Source: Pseudomonas thivervalensis (GTDB lineage Bacteria; Pseudomonadota; Gammaproteobacteria; Pseudomonadales; Pseudomonadaceae). Taken from it: DNA of 64,000 nucleotides. Below the pieces are notes generated by a model. It was not told the DNA's origin, searched no databases, and worked only from the letters and a program-made list of their open reading frames with translations. Both the position numbers and the translations under genes were made by a program. Where the stretch lies: NCBI RefSeq assembly GCF_001269655.1, contig NZ_LHVE01000001.1, forward strand, positions 1 to 64,000, given 5' to 3'. Below, in pieces: positions 27,621 to 35,982 of the stretch (position 1 is the stretch's first letter; each line of letters starts with the position of its first letter).

Positions 27621-27711
27621 CTGTGGGAGCGAGCCTGCTCGCGAAGGCGTCAGTTCAGCTTGCATTGTTGTTGCCTGACACTCCGCCATCGCGAGCAAGC
27701 TCGCTCCCACA
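27621..27711. repeat. REPIN (type A pair)
   Basis: CTGTGGGAGCGAGCCTGCTC and its inverted partner ending GCTCGCTCCCACA, separated by about 40 nt. Confidence 0.85.
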
Positions 27712-27797
27712 ATGGATGGGCATTGAATTTGAGATTTGGTTCGACACAGGACCCCTGTGGAAGCGCAATGCTGTTCACTTAAGGCAATCGACAAATC

Positions 27798-27931
27798 CGT
27801 GGCGAGGGAGCTTGCTCCCGCTGGGCCGCGAAGCGGCCCCAAAACCTGCCAATTGCGGCGTATCAGACACACCGCACCCGCCGGTTTACGACTGCTTCGC
27901 AGCCGAGCGGGAGCAAGCTCCCTCGCCACAG
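27798..27931. repeat. REPIN (type B pair, no inner type C)
   Basis: GTGGCGAGGGAGCTTGCTCC with GGGCCGCGAAGCGGCCCC hairpin at the left and the inverted arm ending CTCCCTCGCCACA at the right. The middle differs from the nested units. Confidence 0.85.
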
Positions 27932-27963
27932 GGTCATCATTTTTCTTAAGTGAACGGCATTAC

Positions 27964-27992
27964 CTGTGGGAGCGAGCCTGCTCGCGATGGCG
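27964..27992. repeat. Single REP element (type A)
   Basis: CTGTGGGAGCGAGCCTGCTC followed by GCGATGGCG, without an inverted partner nearby. It lies just beyond the 3' end of the DUF6124 gene. Confidence 0.8.
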
Positions 27993-28019
27993 TCGGCTCA
28001 GCCTGCATCAATGCAAGCG

Positions 28020-28403
28020 CTACCCCTTGGCTCCAGGCACCGCCATCTCCTTGGTTTCCAAATGATCCAACGCCCGCTCAACCAACAACTGCACCCCATC
28101 GGCCATGCGGCTGATCGCCAGGGCGATGCAGCGGCGTGAGTCGTCCACGTCATCGGCCAGGTCGGCGGCGATGGTGCTGATGGAGAGCAGGTCTTCGGAG
28201 GCGTTGGCGAGCAGGGTTTCGGTGTCGATGTGGGGGGACACGATGAAGAGTTGGTTTTTGTCGGGTTCGGGCGGTGAGGCGGGCTTGGGCTTGAGGTAGT
28301 AGTCGAGGGCGCGGTTGGTGGCGGCATCGAGCTTTTTTTCTTCCTGCGTTTGGACGCGGGATTTGTGACCGCTTTGTGGCGGATTCGGTGAATGCTTGAC
28401 CAT
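28020..28403 (-). CDS. DUF6124 family protein, paralog 1
   Basis: 127 residues, soluble and helical. The core DTETLLANASEDLLSIS and ADLADDVD with a final LAISRMADGVQLLVERALD helix is nearly identical to the paralog at 54770. The N-terminal part is Lys/Pro-rich and variable. This is a small Pseudomonas family with no known function; members are often present in several copies per genome. The ATG at 28403 aligns with the paralog's start but lacks a clear ribosome site. It is preceded by a 300-nt leader shared with the paralog. Confidence 0.8.
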   Translation of the reverse strand: MVKHSPNPPQSGHKSRVQTQEEKKLDAATNRALDYYLKPKPASPPEPDKNQLFIVSPHIDTETLLANASEDLLSISTIAADLADDVDDSRRCIALAISRMADGVQLLVERALDHLETKEMAVPGAKG

Positions 28404-28701
28404 ATTTTATGTACCAGAGTTGGGGTCGACATCCTTTCGCTTGCATTCGAAGAGGTGGCAACTGTACGTAGGTGTGCAAGACCGGTCCGGTACCGCCGGC
28501 AGACCCGAAGGCCTCCCACGCACAATTGCCATAACGGAGGCGAGCATAAAAAAATGCTCGGTCAATAGCCATAACCAATTGCGTACCAATCCGGACTTGC
28601 ACGTCCGTGTCACCGTTTTTTTGCGATGACGAACAGAGGTTAGCGGCGCTCGGAAACGCTGCCTAGTTCATGAACAGCCCCGCGTCTTGAAGGAAATCTC
28701 C
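28404..28701 (-). promoter_or_regulatory. Conserved promoter-leader module of DUF6124 paralog 1
   Basis: Non-coding on the minus strand and shared with 54459-54769. Blocks conserved between the two are 28689-28701, 28592-28621 (about 30 bases, identical), 28454-28485 and 28437-28452. Block one folds as CGGAC-GTGCAA-GTCCG; block two contains CTTGCAC, the complement of that loop. The centre has a different sequence from the other copy but also contains inverted repeats (GAGCATTTTTTTATGCTC hairpin; CGCAATTG facing CAATTGTGCG). A candidate structured 5' UTR. Confidence 0.6.
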
Positions 28702-28781
28702 GAGGATTTGGCAGGTAAAAAGCCCCCAATCACCCCTGCCGTAGGACCTCGATCACTTTCTGTTATTTTGGTTATATAAAA

Positions 28782-28806
28782 ATTCTTAAATAGTCTTTTT
28801 AAGAAT
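28782..28806. promoter_or_regulatory. AT-rich inverted repeat upstream of oscA
   Basis: ATTCTTAAA-TAGTCTT-TTTAAGAAT, a perfect 9-bp inverted repeat with a 7-bp spacer, 78 nt before the oscA start. The surrounding TTATATAAAA is promoter-like. Context suggests a sulfur-starvation regulator such as CysB, but I cannot match a firm consensus. Confidence 0.5.
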
Positions 28807-28884
28807 ATCTCGCTTTATCTAGTATTGCTCCACGCCGCAAGCAGTGCCGCCCACTGCCAGGCATTCATTCAAAGGAGCAGCAGC

Positions 28885-29067
28885 ATGAGCGCATCTCTAC
28901 GTAGCGTTGACGGCCAGGACGAAGCAACCATCTTGCGCGAGATCCAGAGCGCGTTGCGCGATCTACGCTTTGGGGCAGTGGAAATCACCGTGCACAACGC
29001 CCAGGTGGTCCAGATCGAACGCAAGGAAAAATTCCGGCTGCAACAACCCAGTCATAAGCCGTCTTGA
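28885..29067 (+). CDS. oscA: OscA, small sulfur-starvation protein (DUF2292/YezD-like)
   Basis: 60 residues. The segment ILREIQSALRDLRFGAVEITVHNAQVVQIERKEKFRL fits the DUF2292/YezD family (strand-turn-strand with a basic end); only the parts IQSALRDLRFGAVEI and QVVQIERKEK need be checked. In Pseudomonas corrugata oscA lies upstream of sbp and is needed under sulfur starvation and chromate stress; the same gene order here supports the name. AAGGAG lies seven bases before the ATG. Biochemical function is not known. Confidence 0.85.
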   Translation: MSASLRSVDGQDEATILREIQSALRDLRFGAVEITVHNAQVVQIERKEKFRLQQPSHKPS

Positions 29068-29095
29068 AAACAGAAGATCGTCCGAACGCGGCCCG

Positions 29096-29156
29096 AGCCT
29101 TCGGTAGCTCCTACAGGGGAGTTTGACGTAGGAGCTGCCGAAGGCTGCGATCTTTT
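29096..29156. repeat. Type C palindrome, short form
   Basis: AGCCTTCGGTAGCTCCTAC and its near-perfect complement GTAGGAGCTGCCGAAGGCT flank a 14-nt loop. It lies between oscA and sbp and could attenuate or stabilise a joint transcript. Confidence 0.8.
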
Positions 29157-29214
29157 CCACAAGTGATTCGATATTCAGAAGCCATAAGAAACCAGAATTC
29201 CAGGAGCTTTCACC

Positions 29215-30228
29215 ATGTCGTCCATTCGTCGTTACGCCCTGGCCGCGCTGGCCAGTGCTGTTTTTGCAGGTTCCGCCGTCGCCAAGGATTACGAGCTGCT
29301 CAACGTGTCCTACGACCCGACCCGCGAGCTTTATCAGGATTACAACGCCGAATTCGTCAACTTCTGGAAGAAAGCACACCCGGACGACAGCGTGAAGATC
29401 CAGCAGTCCCACGGTGGTTCGGGCAAGCAAGGCCGGGCGGTGATCGACGGTCTGCGCGCTGATGTGGTGACCCTGGCCCTGGCCGGTGACATCGACGAAA
29501 TCGCCAAATTGGGCAAGTCCCTGCCGGCGGACTGGCAAACCCGCCTGCCGGACGCCAGCACGCCTTATACGTCCACCATCGTGTTCCTGGTGCGCAAGGG
29601 CAACCCCAAGGGCATCAAGGATTGGAACGACCTGATCAAGAACGACGTCTCGGTCATCACCCCGAACCCGAAGACCTCCGGCGGTGCGCGCTGGAACTTC
29701 CTCGCCGCCTGGGCCTATGGCCTGAAAGCCAACGGGGGTGACGAAGCCAAGGCCAAGGAATACGTGCAGGCGCTGTTCAAGCACGTGCCGATCCTCGACA
29801 CCGGCGCCCGTGGCTCGACCATTACCTTCGTCAACAACGGTCAGGGTGACGTGTTGCTGGCCTGGGAAAACGAGGCGTTCCTGGCGCTGAAAGAAGATGG
29901 CGGTGCGGACAAGTTCGACATCGTCGTGCCGTCGCTGTCGATCCTCGCCGAACCGCCCGTGGCGGTGGTGGACAAGAACGCCGAGAAGAAGGGTAATGCC
30001 GAGATCGCCGAGGCGTACCTCAAGCACCTGTACAGCCCGGCCGGCCAGGAAATCGCCGCGAAGAACTACTATCGCCCACGTGACAAGGACGTGGCCGCCA
30101 AGTACGCCCGGCAGTTCCCGAAGGTGGAGTTGGTGACCATCGACAAGGACTTCGGCGGCTGGAAAACTGCCCAGCCGAAATTCTTCAACGATGGCGGCGT
30201 GTTCGACCAGATCTATCAGGCGCAGTAA
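29215..30228 (+). CDS. sbp: Periplasmic sulfate-binding protein
   Basis: 337 residues. Signal peptide about 1-23 (cleavage after GSAVA). The mature protein has the sulfate-binder motifs [20 protein letters not shown] and [13 protein letters not shown], in which backbone amides and Ser side chains hold sulfate without counter-ions. It delivers sulfate to CysTWA. It could also carry thiosulfate. It is the first transporter gene after oscA, and a type C repeat separates it from cysT. Confidence 0.95.
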   Translation: MSSIRRYALAALASAVFAGSAVAKDYELLNVSYDPTRELYQDYNAEFVNFWKKAHPDDSVKIQQSHGGSGKQGRAVIDGLRADVVTLALAGDIDEIAKLGKSLPADWQTRLPDASTPYTSTIVFLVRKGNPKGIKDWNDLIKNDVSVITPNPKTSGGARWNFLAAWAYGLKANGGDEAKAKEYVQALFKHVPILDTGARGSTITFVNNGQGDVLLAWENEAFLALKEDGGADKFDIVVPSLSILAEPPVAVVDKNAEKKGNAEIAEAYLKHLYSPAGQEIAAKNYYRPRDKDVAAKYARQFPKVELVTIDKDFGGWKTAQPKFFNDGGVFDQIYQAQ

Positions 30229-30270
30229 GCTGGCCGTAAACGCCGTCATCAACTCCTGCCGGGCTCAACC

Positions 30271-30405
30271 CTGTAGGAGCTGACGAGTGCAACGAGGCTG
30301 CGATCTTTCGACTGCCAATTGAATCGAGAGTGAAAGATCAGGATCAAAAGATCGCAGGCTTCGCCAGCTCTACAGAACACAGCAGGAGCAAGCTTCCTCG
30401 CCACA
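30271..30405. repeat. Type C palindrome plus half type B, inside the sulfate operon
   Basis: CTGTAGGAGCTGACGAGTGC and its inverted arm ending CCAGCTCTACAG, followed by a degraded type B arm (AGCAGGAGCAAGCTTCCTCGCC broken by substitutions). It fills almost the whole sbp-cysT gap. A stable hairpin here could protect sbp mRNA and lower cysTWA expression. Confidence 0.8.
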
Positions 30406-30420
30406 CAACCAAGGACCTTT

Positions 30421-31239
30421 ATGTCGCGTCGCATATCCCCCGTCATACCCGGCTTCGGGCTGACGCTGGGCTACACCCTGGTGTACCTCAGCCTGATTGT
30501 GCTCATCCCCCTGGCGGCGATGTTCGTGCATGCCGCCCAACTCACCTGGGAACAGTTCTGGGCGATCATCTCGGCGCCGCGGGTGCTGGCGGCCTTGAAG
30601 CTCAGTTTCGGCACCGCGCTGTACGCCGCGATCATCAACGGCGTGATCGGCACGCTGCTGGCTTGGGTGCTGGTGCGCTACACCTTCCCGGGGCGCAAAA
30701 TCATCGACGCGATGATCGACCTGCCGTTCGCCCTGCCCACCGCCGTGGCCGGTATCGCGCTGACGGCGTTGTATGCGCCGACCGGCCTGGTTGGTCAATT
30801 CGCCACCGACCTGGGCTTCAAGATCGCCTACACCCCGCTGGGCATCACCCTGGCGCTGACCTTCGTGACGCTGCCGTTCGTGGTGCGCACGGTGCAGCCG
30901 GTGCTGGCCGATATTCCCCGTGAAGTCGAAGAAGCGGCCGCTTGCCTGGGTGCCAAGCCGTGGCAGGTGTTCCGCCATATCCTCGTGCCAGCGCTGTTGC
31001 CGGCCTGGTTGACCGGCTTCGCCCTGGCTTTTGCCCGTGGCGTGGGCGAGTACGGCTCGGTGATTTTCATCGCCGGCAACATGCCGATGAAAACCGAGAT
31101 CCTGCCGCTGCTGATCATGGTCAAGCTCGACCAATACGACTACACCGGCGCCACCTCCATCGGCGTGCTGATGCTGGTGGTTTCCTTTGTCCTGTTGCTG
31201 CTGATCAACTTGCTGCAGCGGCGCATCGAAACCCCATAA
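30421..31239 (+). CDS. cysT: Sulfate ABC transporter permease CysT
   Basis: 272 residues with six predicted membrane helices. The ABC-importer permease EAA loop is EEAAACLGAKPWQVFRHI (about 172-190), which docks to CysA. CysT and CysW form the membrane channel for sulfate/thiosulfate. It starts 15 nt after the repeat and is followed by cysW after 12 nt with AAGGAGG as ribosome site. Confidence 0.94.
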   Translation: MSRRISPVIPGFGLTLGYTLVYLSLIVLIPLAAMFVHAAQLTWEQFWAIISAPRVLAALKLSFGTALYAAIINGVIGTLLAWVLVRYTFPGRKIIDAMIDLPFALPTAVAGIALTALYAPTGLVGQFATDLGFKIAYTPLGITLALTFVTLPFVVRTVQPVLADIPREVEEAAACLGAKPWQVFRHILVPALLPAWLTGFALAFARGVGEYGSVIFIAGNMPMKTEILPLLIMVKLDQYDYTGATSIGVLMLVVSFVLLLLINLLQRRIETP

Positions 31240-31251
31240 GGAGGCGCGAAC

Positions 31252-32121
31252 ATGTCCCAATCGTCTATTTCCGCAGCCTCCACCAACGCCGCCCGTCGCG
31301 GCAGTGCGACGTCGCGGCGCGTGCTGATCGGTCTCGGCTGGCTGATCTTTGCGTTGTTTTTGCTGTTGCCGCTGTTCATCGTGGTGTCCCAAGGGCTGAA
31401 GCTCGGGCTGGGGGCGTTCTTCACCGCGATCTTTGAACCCGACGCACTGTCGGCGTTGAAGCTCACGGTGATTGCCGTGCTGATCTCGGTGCCGCTGAAC
31501 CTGGTGTTCGGCGTCAGTGCCGCGTGGTGCGTGAGCAAGTATTCGTTCCGTGGCAAGAGCATGCTGGTGACGCTGATCGACCTGCCGTTCTCGGTGTCAC
31601 CGGTGATCGCGGGCCTGGTCTACGTGCTGATGTTCGGCGCCCAGGGCCTGTTCGGGCCGTGGCTGTCGGATCACGACATCCAGATCGTGTTTGCGCTGCC
31701 GGGCATTGTCCTGGCGACCATCTTCGTCACCGTGCCGTTCGTGGCCCGTGAGCTGATCCCGCTGATGCAGGAACAAGGCACCCAGGAAGAAGAGGCCGCG
31801 CGCCTGCTGGGCGCCAATGGCTGGCAGATGTTCTGGCATGTCACCGTGCCGAACATCAAGTGGGGCCTGATCTATGGCGTGGTGCTGTGTACCGCCCGGG
31901 CCATGGGTGAGTTTGGCGCGGTGTCGGTGGTATCCGGGCACATTCGCGGGGTGACCAACACCCTGCCGCTGCACGTCGAGATCCTCTACAACGAATACAA
32001 CCACGTGGCCGCGTTCGCTGTGGCGAGCCTGTTGCTGATCCTGGCGCTCTTCATCCTGCTGCTCAAGCAGTGGAGCGAAAACCGAATCAACCGCCTGCGC
32101 GCCAGCGCCGCGGAGGAATAA
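31252..32121 (+). CDS. cysW: Sulfate ABC transporter permease CysW
   Basis: 289 residues, six predicted membrane helices after an N-terminal cytoplasmic Ser/Ala/Arg-rich tail. The EAA loop reads [20 protein letters not shown]. It pairs with CysT. The stop is 3 nt before the cysA start. Confidence 0.94.
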   Translation: MSQSSISAASTNAARRGSATSRRVLIGLGWLIFALFLLLPLFIVVSQGLKLGLGAFFTAIFEPDALSALKLTVIAVLISVPLNLVFGVSAAWCVSKYSFRGKSMLVTLIDLPFSVSPVIAGLVYVLMFGAQGLFGPWLSDHDIQIVFALPGIVLATIFVTVPFVARELIPLMQEQGTQEEEAARLLGANGWQMFWHVTVPNIKWGLIYGVVLCTARAMGEFGAVSVVSGHIRGVTNTLPLHVEILYNEYNHVAAFAVASLLLILALFILLLKQWSENRINRLRASAAEE

Positions 32122-32124
32122 GTC

Positions 32125-33114
32125 ATGTCGATCGAAGTCCGTAACGTCAGCAAGAATTTCAACGCGTTCAGGGCCCTGGACGAGATCAGCCTGGACATCC
32201 AGAGCGGCGAGCTGGTGGCGCTGCTGGGGCCGTCGGGTTGCGGCAAGACCACCTTGCTACGGATCATCGCTGGTCTCGAGACCCCGGACCAGGGCAGCAT
32301 CGTGTTCCATGGCGAGGACGTGTCCGGCCACGACGTGCGGGATCGCAACGTCGGTTTCGTGTTCCAGCACTACGCCTTGTTCCGCCACATGACCGTGTTC
32401 GACAACGTCGCCTTCGGCCTGCGCATGAAGCCGAAGAACCAGCGCCCGAACGAAAGCCAGATCGCGACCAAGGTCCACGAACTGCTGAACATGGTGCAAC
32501 TGGACTGGCTCGCCGACCGCTACCCCGAGCAGCTGTCCGGCGGCCAACGCCAGCGTATCGCCCTGGCCCGCGCCCTGGCGGTGGAGCCCAAGGTATTGCT
32601 GCTGGACGAGCCGTTCGGCGCCCTCGACGCCAAGGTCCGCAAGGAACTGCGCCGCTGGCTGGCGCGGCTGCACGAGGACATCAACCTGACTTCGGTGTTC
32701 GTGACCCACGATCAGGAAGAGGCCATGGAAGTCGCCGACCGCATCGTGGTGATGAACAAGGGCGTGATCGAGCAGATCGGCTCGCCGGGCGATGTCTATG
32801 AAAACCCGGCCAGCGACTTTGTGTACCACTTCCTCGGCGACTCGAACCGCCTGCACTTGGGGGAGGATCGGCATGTGCTGTTCCGCCCTCACGAAGTTTC
32901 GCTGTCGCGCTCGGAGCTGGAAGACCACCACGCCGCCGAGGTGCGCGACATCCGCCCACTGGGCGCTACCACTCGGGTGACCCTGAAGGTGGAAGGCCAG
33001 AGCGAGCTGATCGAAGCCGAAGTGGTAAAGGACCATGACAGCCTGGTGGGCCTGGCGAAGGGCGAGACGCTGTTCTTCAAACCGAAGGTCTGGCAGAAGG
33101 TCGCCAACCTTTAA
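32125..33114 (+). CDS. cysA: Sulfate ABC transporter ATPase CysA
   Basis: 329 residues. Walker [10 protein letters not shown] (about 36-44), Q-loop, signature [15 protein letters not shown], Walker [13 protein letters not shown] and switch His in [11 protein letters not shown] are all present. The C-terminal 90 residues form the TOBE-type regulatory domain (with [17 protein letters not shown]). It drives sulfate uptake with ATP. It ends the operon; repeats follow. Confidence 0.95.
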   Translation: MSIEVRNVSKNFNAFRALDEISLDIQSGELVALLGPSGCGKTTLLRIIAGLETPDQGSIVFHGEDVSGHDVRDRNVGFVFQHYALFRHMTVFDNVAFGLRMKPKNQRPNESQIATKVHELLNMVQLDWLADRYPEQLSGGQRQRIALARALAVEPKVLLLDEPFGALDAKVRKELRRWLARLHEDINLTSVFVTHDQEEAMEVADRIVVMNKGVIEQIGSPGDVYENPASDFVYHFLGDSNRLHLGEDRHVLFRPHEVSLSRSELEDHHAAEVRDIRPLGATTRVTLKVEGQSELIEAEVVKDHDSLVGLAKGETLFFKPKVWQKVANL

Positions 33115-33124
33115 AAGCCAAAAG

Positions 33125-33284
33125 CATTGCGAGCAGGCTCGCTCCCACAGTGGAACTTCAGTGAACACACTATTTGTGTACCTATGGAGATCCATGTGGA
33201 GCGAGCTTGCTCGCGAAAGCGGTGGGTCAGTTGACGGTGATGTTGATTGTGCCGACGCCATCGCGAGCAAGCTCGCTCCCACAG
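33125..33284. repeat. REP elements between cysA and the Mpo1-like gene
   Basis: A single type A arm at 33125-33150 and a type A REPIN at 33195-33284. They occupy the space between convergent genes. Confidence 0.82.
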
Positions 33285-33302
33285 AGGATGGCGTAGTTGT
33301 TT

Positions 33303-33827
33303 TCAGGCCGCCGAACGCTGGTTGCGCAGGGCCACGGGGCCGGCGCGTTCTTCGATGGCGTGCTTCAGTTCGCCGCGCAGCCCCAGCAGGAAACCCGCCT
33401 CCACCACCACAAACAACGGCCCGACAATCAGCCCGCTGAGGTCATCGACGAACGCCGGCTTGCGACCTTCGTAATAGTGGCCGACGAACTGGATCACCCA
33501 GCCCACCACGAACATTCCCAGGCCACTGCCCAGCCATACCCAAGTGCTTTGTGCGGCAAGCACCTGGCCCAGCCAGACCGCCAGGCCCAGCAGCACCGTC
33601 ATCAACACCCCCAGGCGCAACTCCAGGCGCAGATAGAACCAGGCACTGGCCACCGCCGCCAGCAACGCCGGCGACACCAGCACCGCGCCCACTGGCCAGC
33701 CGGGCCGTGACAGCAGCACCGCGACGGCGACGAAAATCAGCGGGATCCCAATGAAGTGGCTGGCAATGTTGCGCGGGTCGCGGTGATAAGCGGCGTATTG
33801 ACTGAGATGATCGACGAGGCTTTTCAT
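33303..33827 (-). CDS. Mpo1-like (DUF962) membrane protein
   Basis: 174 residues. The opening QYAAYHRDPRNIASHFIGIP with His15 and His24 and the later FVGHYYEGRKP segment are the His-containing motifs of the DUF962/Mpo1 family. Yeast Mpo1 is an iron-dependent dioxygenase acting on 2-hydroxy fatty acids. Four to five hydrophobic segments suggest it sits in the inner membrane. The ATG at 33827 has an excellent AGGAGGA ribosome site; the reading from 33872 is rejected. It is divergent from a Crp/Fnr regulator gene 87 nt away. Bacterial substrate unknown. Confidence 0.85.
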   Translation of the reverse strand: MKSLVDHLSQYAAYHRDPRNIASHFIGIPLIFVAVAVLLSRPGWPVGAVLVSPALLAAVASAWFYLRLELRLGVLMTVLLGLAVWLGQVLAAQSTWVWLGSGLGMFVVGWVIQFVGHYYEGRKPAFVDDLSGLIVGPLFVVVEAGFLLGLRGELKHAIEERAGPVALRNQRSAA

Positions 33828-33914
33828 TGTTGTTCCTCCTGAGGTGATGCCTGCATGATGCCCGGGTACCACACGGCGTTCTGTCAGTTAGCCGACACTT
33901 GTCCCGGAGTTTCC

Positions 33915-34601
33915 ATGAATTCGCATCCCTGGCACTCGCACCTGATGGCCGGCCACTGGTACAGCCATCTGCCGGCTGAGTTACAGAATAGTCTGCTGGG
34001 CATGTCGCGGGTGCGCCATCTGCCGCCGGGCCACCGGCTGTTCCAGCGCGGCGATCCACCCTGCGGGTTGTATGCCGTGCTGGAAGGCGCGGTGCGCGTC
34101 GGTGCGGTGAACGAACAGGGCAAGGAGGCGTTGCTGAGCGTGGTGGAGGCGCCTCACTGGTTCGGTGAAATCTGCCTGTTCGATGGCCAGCCGCGGACCC
34201 ATGATGCGGTCGTGGTGGGGCAATGCACGCTGCTGCACGTGCCCCAGGCGCCGTTGCTGGCCTTCCTGCAGGAGCAACCGATCCATTGGCGGCATCTCGC
34301 CTTGTTGATGAGCCACAAACTGCGCCTGACGTTCATCAACCTCGAACACCTGAGCCTGATGCCCGCCCCGGCCCGCCTGGCCCATCGCCTGCTGATGATT
34401 GCCGAAGGCTACGGCGAAATCGAACCGGCCCGACGGGTCCTGCAACTGCCCCAGGAGCAACTGGCGCTGATGCTCTCGCTGTCACGCCAGACCACCAACC
34501 AGATCCTCAAGGACCTGCAGGCCCAGGGCATTCTGCATTTGGGTTATGGCGAGATCGAAATCGTCGACATCGAGCGGCTGCGGGCCCTGACCACGAACTA
34601 A
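33915..34601 (+). CDS. Crp/Fnr-family transcriptional regulator
   Basis: 228 residues. An N-terminal cyclic-nucleotide-binding fold (about 20-130, with GDPPCGLYAVLEGAVRVG and WFGEICLFDG) is followed by a C-terminal winged helix-turn-helix (about 165-225, LALMLSLSRQTTNQILKDL). I see no N-terminal Cys cluster, so it is not an oxygen-sensing Fnr. The effector is unknown; the arginine expected for cAMP contact (RTHDA region) is only partly similar to Crp. GGAG five bases before ATG 33915 sets the start. It may control the divergent Mpo1-like gene. Confidence 0.87.
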   Translation: MNSHPWHSHLMAGHWYSHLPAELQNSLLGMSRVRHLPPGHRLFQRGDPPCGLYAVLEGAVRVGAVNEQGKEALLSVVEAPHWFGEICLFDGQPRTHDAVVVGQCTLLHVPQAPLLAFLQEQPIHWRHLALLMSHKLRLTFINLEHLSLMPAPARLAHRLLMIAEGYGEIEPARRVLQLPQEQLALMLSLSRQTTNQILKDLQAQGILHLGYGEIEIVDIERLRALTTN

Positions 34602-34617
34602 AGCCGACGCGGCATCC

Positions 34618-34858
34618 GTGGCGAGGGAGCTTGCTCCCGCTGGCCTGCGCAGCAGGCCCCAGCAACCTACAGGCGGATCGCATAGGCCGGTTTTGCGGCT
34701 GCTGCGCAGCCGAGCGGGAGCAAGCTCCCTCGCCACAGGGCTTGGGTTGTCTGGGCGAAAGCCATCGCGAGCAAGCTCGCTCCCACAGGGGGTTGGTGTT
34801 GTCGCATATATCGTGTTCATACCGCTCCCAATGTGGGAGCGAGCTTGCTCGCGATAGG
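34618..34858. repeat. Type B REPIN and an inverted pair of type A REPs
   Basis: Type B pair at 34618-34737, then facing type A arms at 34762-34788 and 34832-34858. They fill the gap between two convergent regulator genes (ends at 34601 and 34878). Confidence 0.83.
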
Positions 34859-34877
34859 GCCAGTGCAATACAAACCC

Positions 34878-35882
34878 CTAGCGCAACCCATCCCGGAACT
34901 GCCCCGGCGTCATCCCGGTCCAGCGTTTGAAGGCGCGGCTGAAGCTGCTGGCGTCGGCAAAACCCAGCAGGTAACTGACTTCGCTCAGCGAACATTGCGG
35001 ATCGCGCAGGTGCAGCAGCGCGAGATTCTCCCGGCATTCATTGAGCAGGGCGTCGAAGCGGCAGCCTTCGTCGGCCAGGTGCCGTTGCAGGCTGCGCAGG
35101 CTCAGGTGCATGGCCTGGGCGATGCGTTCGGCGCTGGGTTCGCCTTCGGGCAGTTGCGCCTCGATGGCGGCGCGGACCTTGCGCTCCCAGGTCAGTGGCT
35201 TGAGCTGGGCGAGGGTGCGTTCGAGCACCGTTTCGTTGTGCTCGGCCAGTTCCGGGTTGGCGTCGTCCAGGTGGCTGTCGAAGTCGCTGAGGTTGAATTC
35301 CAGGCAATCCTGCGCGGCGCCGAAATGCACCGGCGAGCGGAACACCTTGTGCCATGGACTGGCGTCCGTCGGTTCCGGTCGTCGCAGGTACACCGCCAGC
35401 GGTGCGTAATCGCGCCCGAGGCGGTTGCGGCAGGTGCGCACGTAAATCGCCGCAAACGCATCAATCGCTTCGAAGGCCGGGGCTGGGTGGCCTGCCGGTA
35501 CATCGAGGCTGAAACGGTAGCGGTCTTCGCCCCGGGTCAATTGCAGGGTCAGCGCATCGCTGACCACCGGGTGATAGCGCACGATCCGCTCGAACACTTC
35601 CCGCAGGCTGCCGCTGGCCACCAAGGCATAACCCAGTGCGTGAAACGTGGTGGGGCTGACGAAGCGCGACACCCGCAGACCGATGGCCGGGTCGCCGCTG
35701 GCCTGCACGGCCAATGCCCACAGGCGCGTGGTGGCCGAGAGCGGGTAGCGGGCGTTCGGGTCGTCCATCCATTGCGGGTCGAGGCCGGCCTCGACGCACA
35801 GGGCATGGCTGTCCAGGCCCAGCGCATCGAGCTGTTTGCGCAGGGCGCGGGTCCAACTGGCGAGGGAGGTCGGTTCCGTCAT
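34878..35882 (-). CDS. AraC-family transcriptional regulator
   Basis: 334 residues. The N-terminal part (about 20-210) fits the arabinose-binding-like sensing domain of OruR/ArgR-type AraC proteins. The C-terminal part (about 235-334) has two helix-turn-helix units, AERIAQAMHLSLRSLQRHL and LSEVSYLLGFADASSFSRAF, ending with the WTGMTPGQFR signature. It diverges from the desaturase gene at 35983 across 100 nt and is its likely regulator. Confidence 0.9.
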   Translation of the reverse strand: MTEPTSLASWTRALRKQLDALGLDSHALCVEAGLDPQWMDDPNARYPLSATTRLWALAVQASGDPAIGLRVSRFVSPTTFHALGYALVASGSLREVFERIVRYHPVVSDALTLQLTRGEDRYRFSLDVPAGHPAPAFEAIDAFAAIYVRTCRNRLGRDYAPLAVYLRRPEPTDASPWHKVFRSPVHFGAAQDCLEFNLSDFDSHLDDANPELAEHNETVLERTLAQLKPLTWERKVRAAIEAQLPEGEPSAERIAQAMHLSLRSLQRHLADEGCRFDALLNECRENLALLHLRDPQCSLSEVSYLLGFADASSFSRAFKRWTGMTPGQFRDGLR

Positions 35883-35982
35883 GACGATTGGCGCTTGCGG
35901 TCAACAGGTTGGCGTTTACGGCTACCACCCCGTGGGGCAACGCCCGGCAGGATGAGCACATCTCCAACAGAGGATGTAAGCC

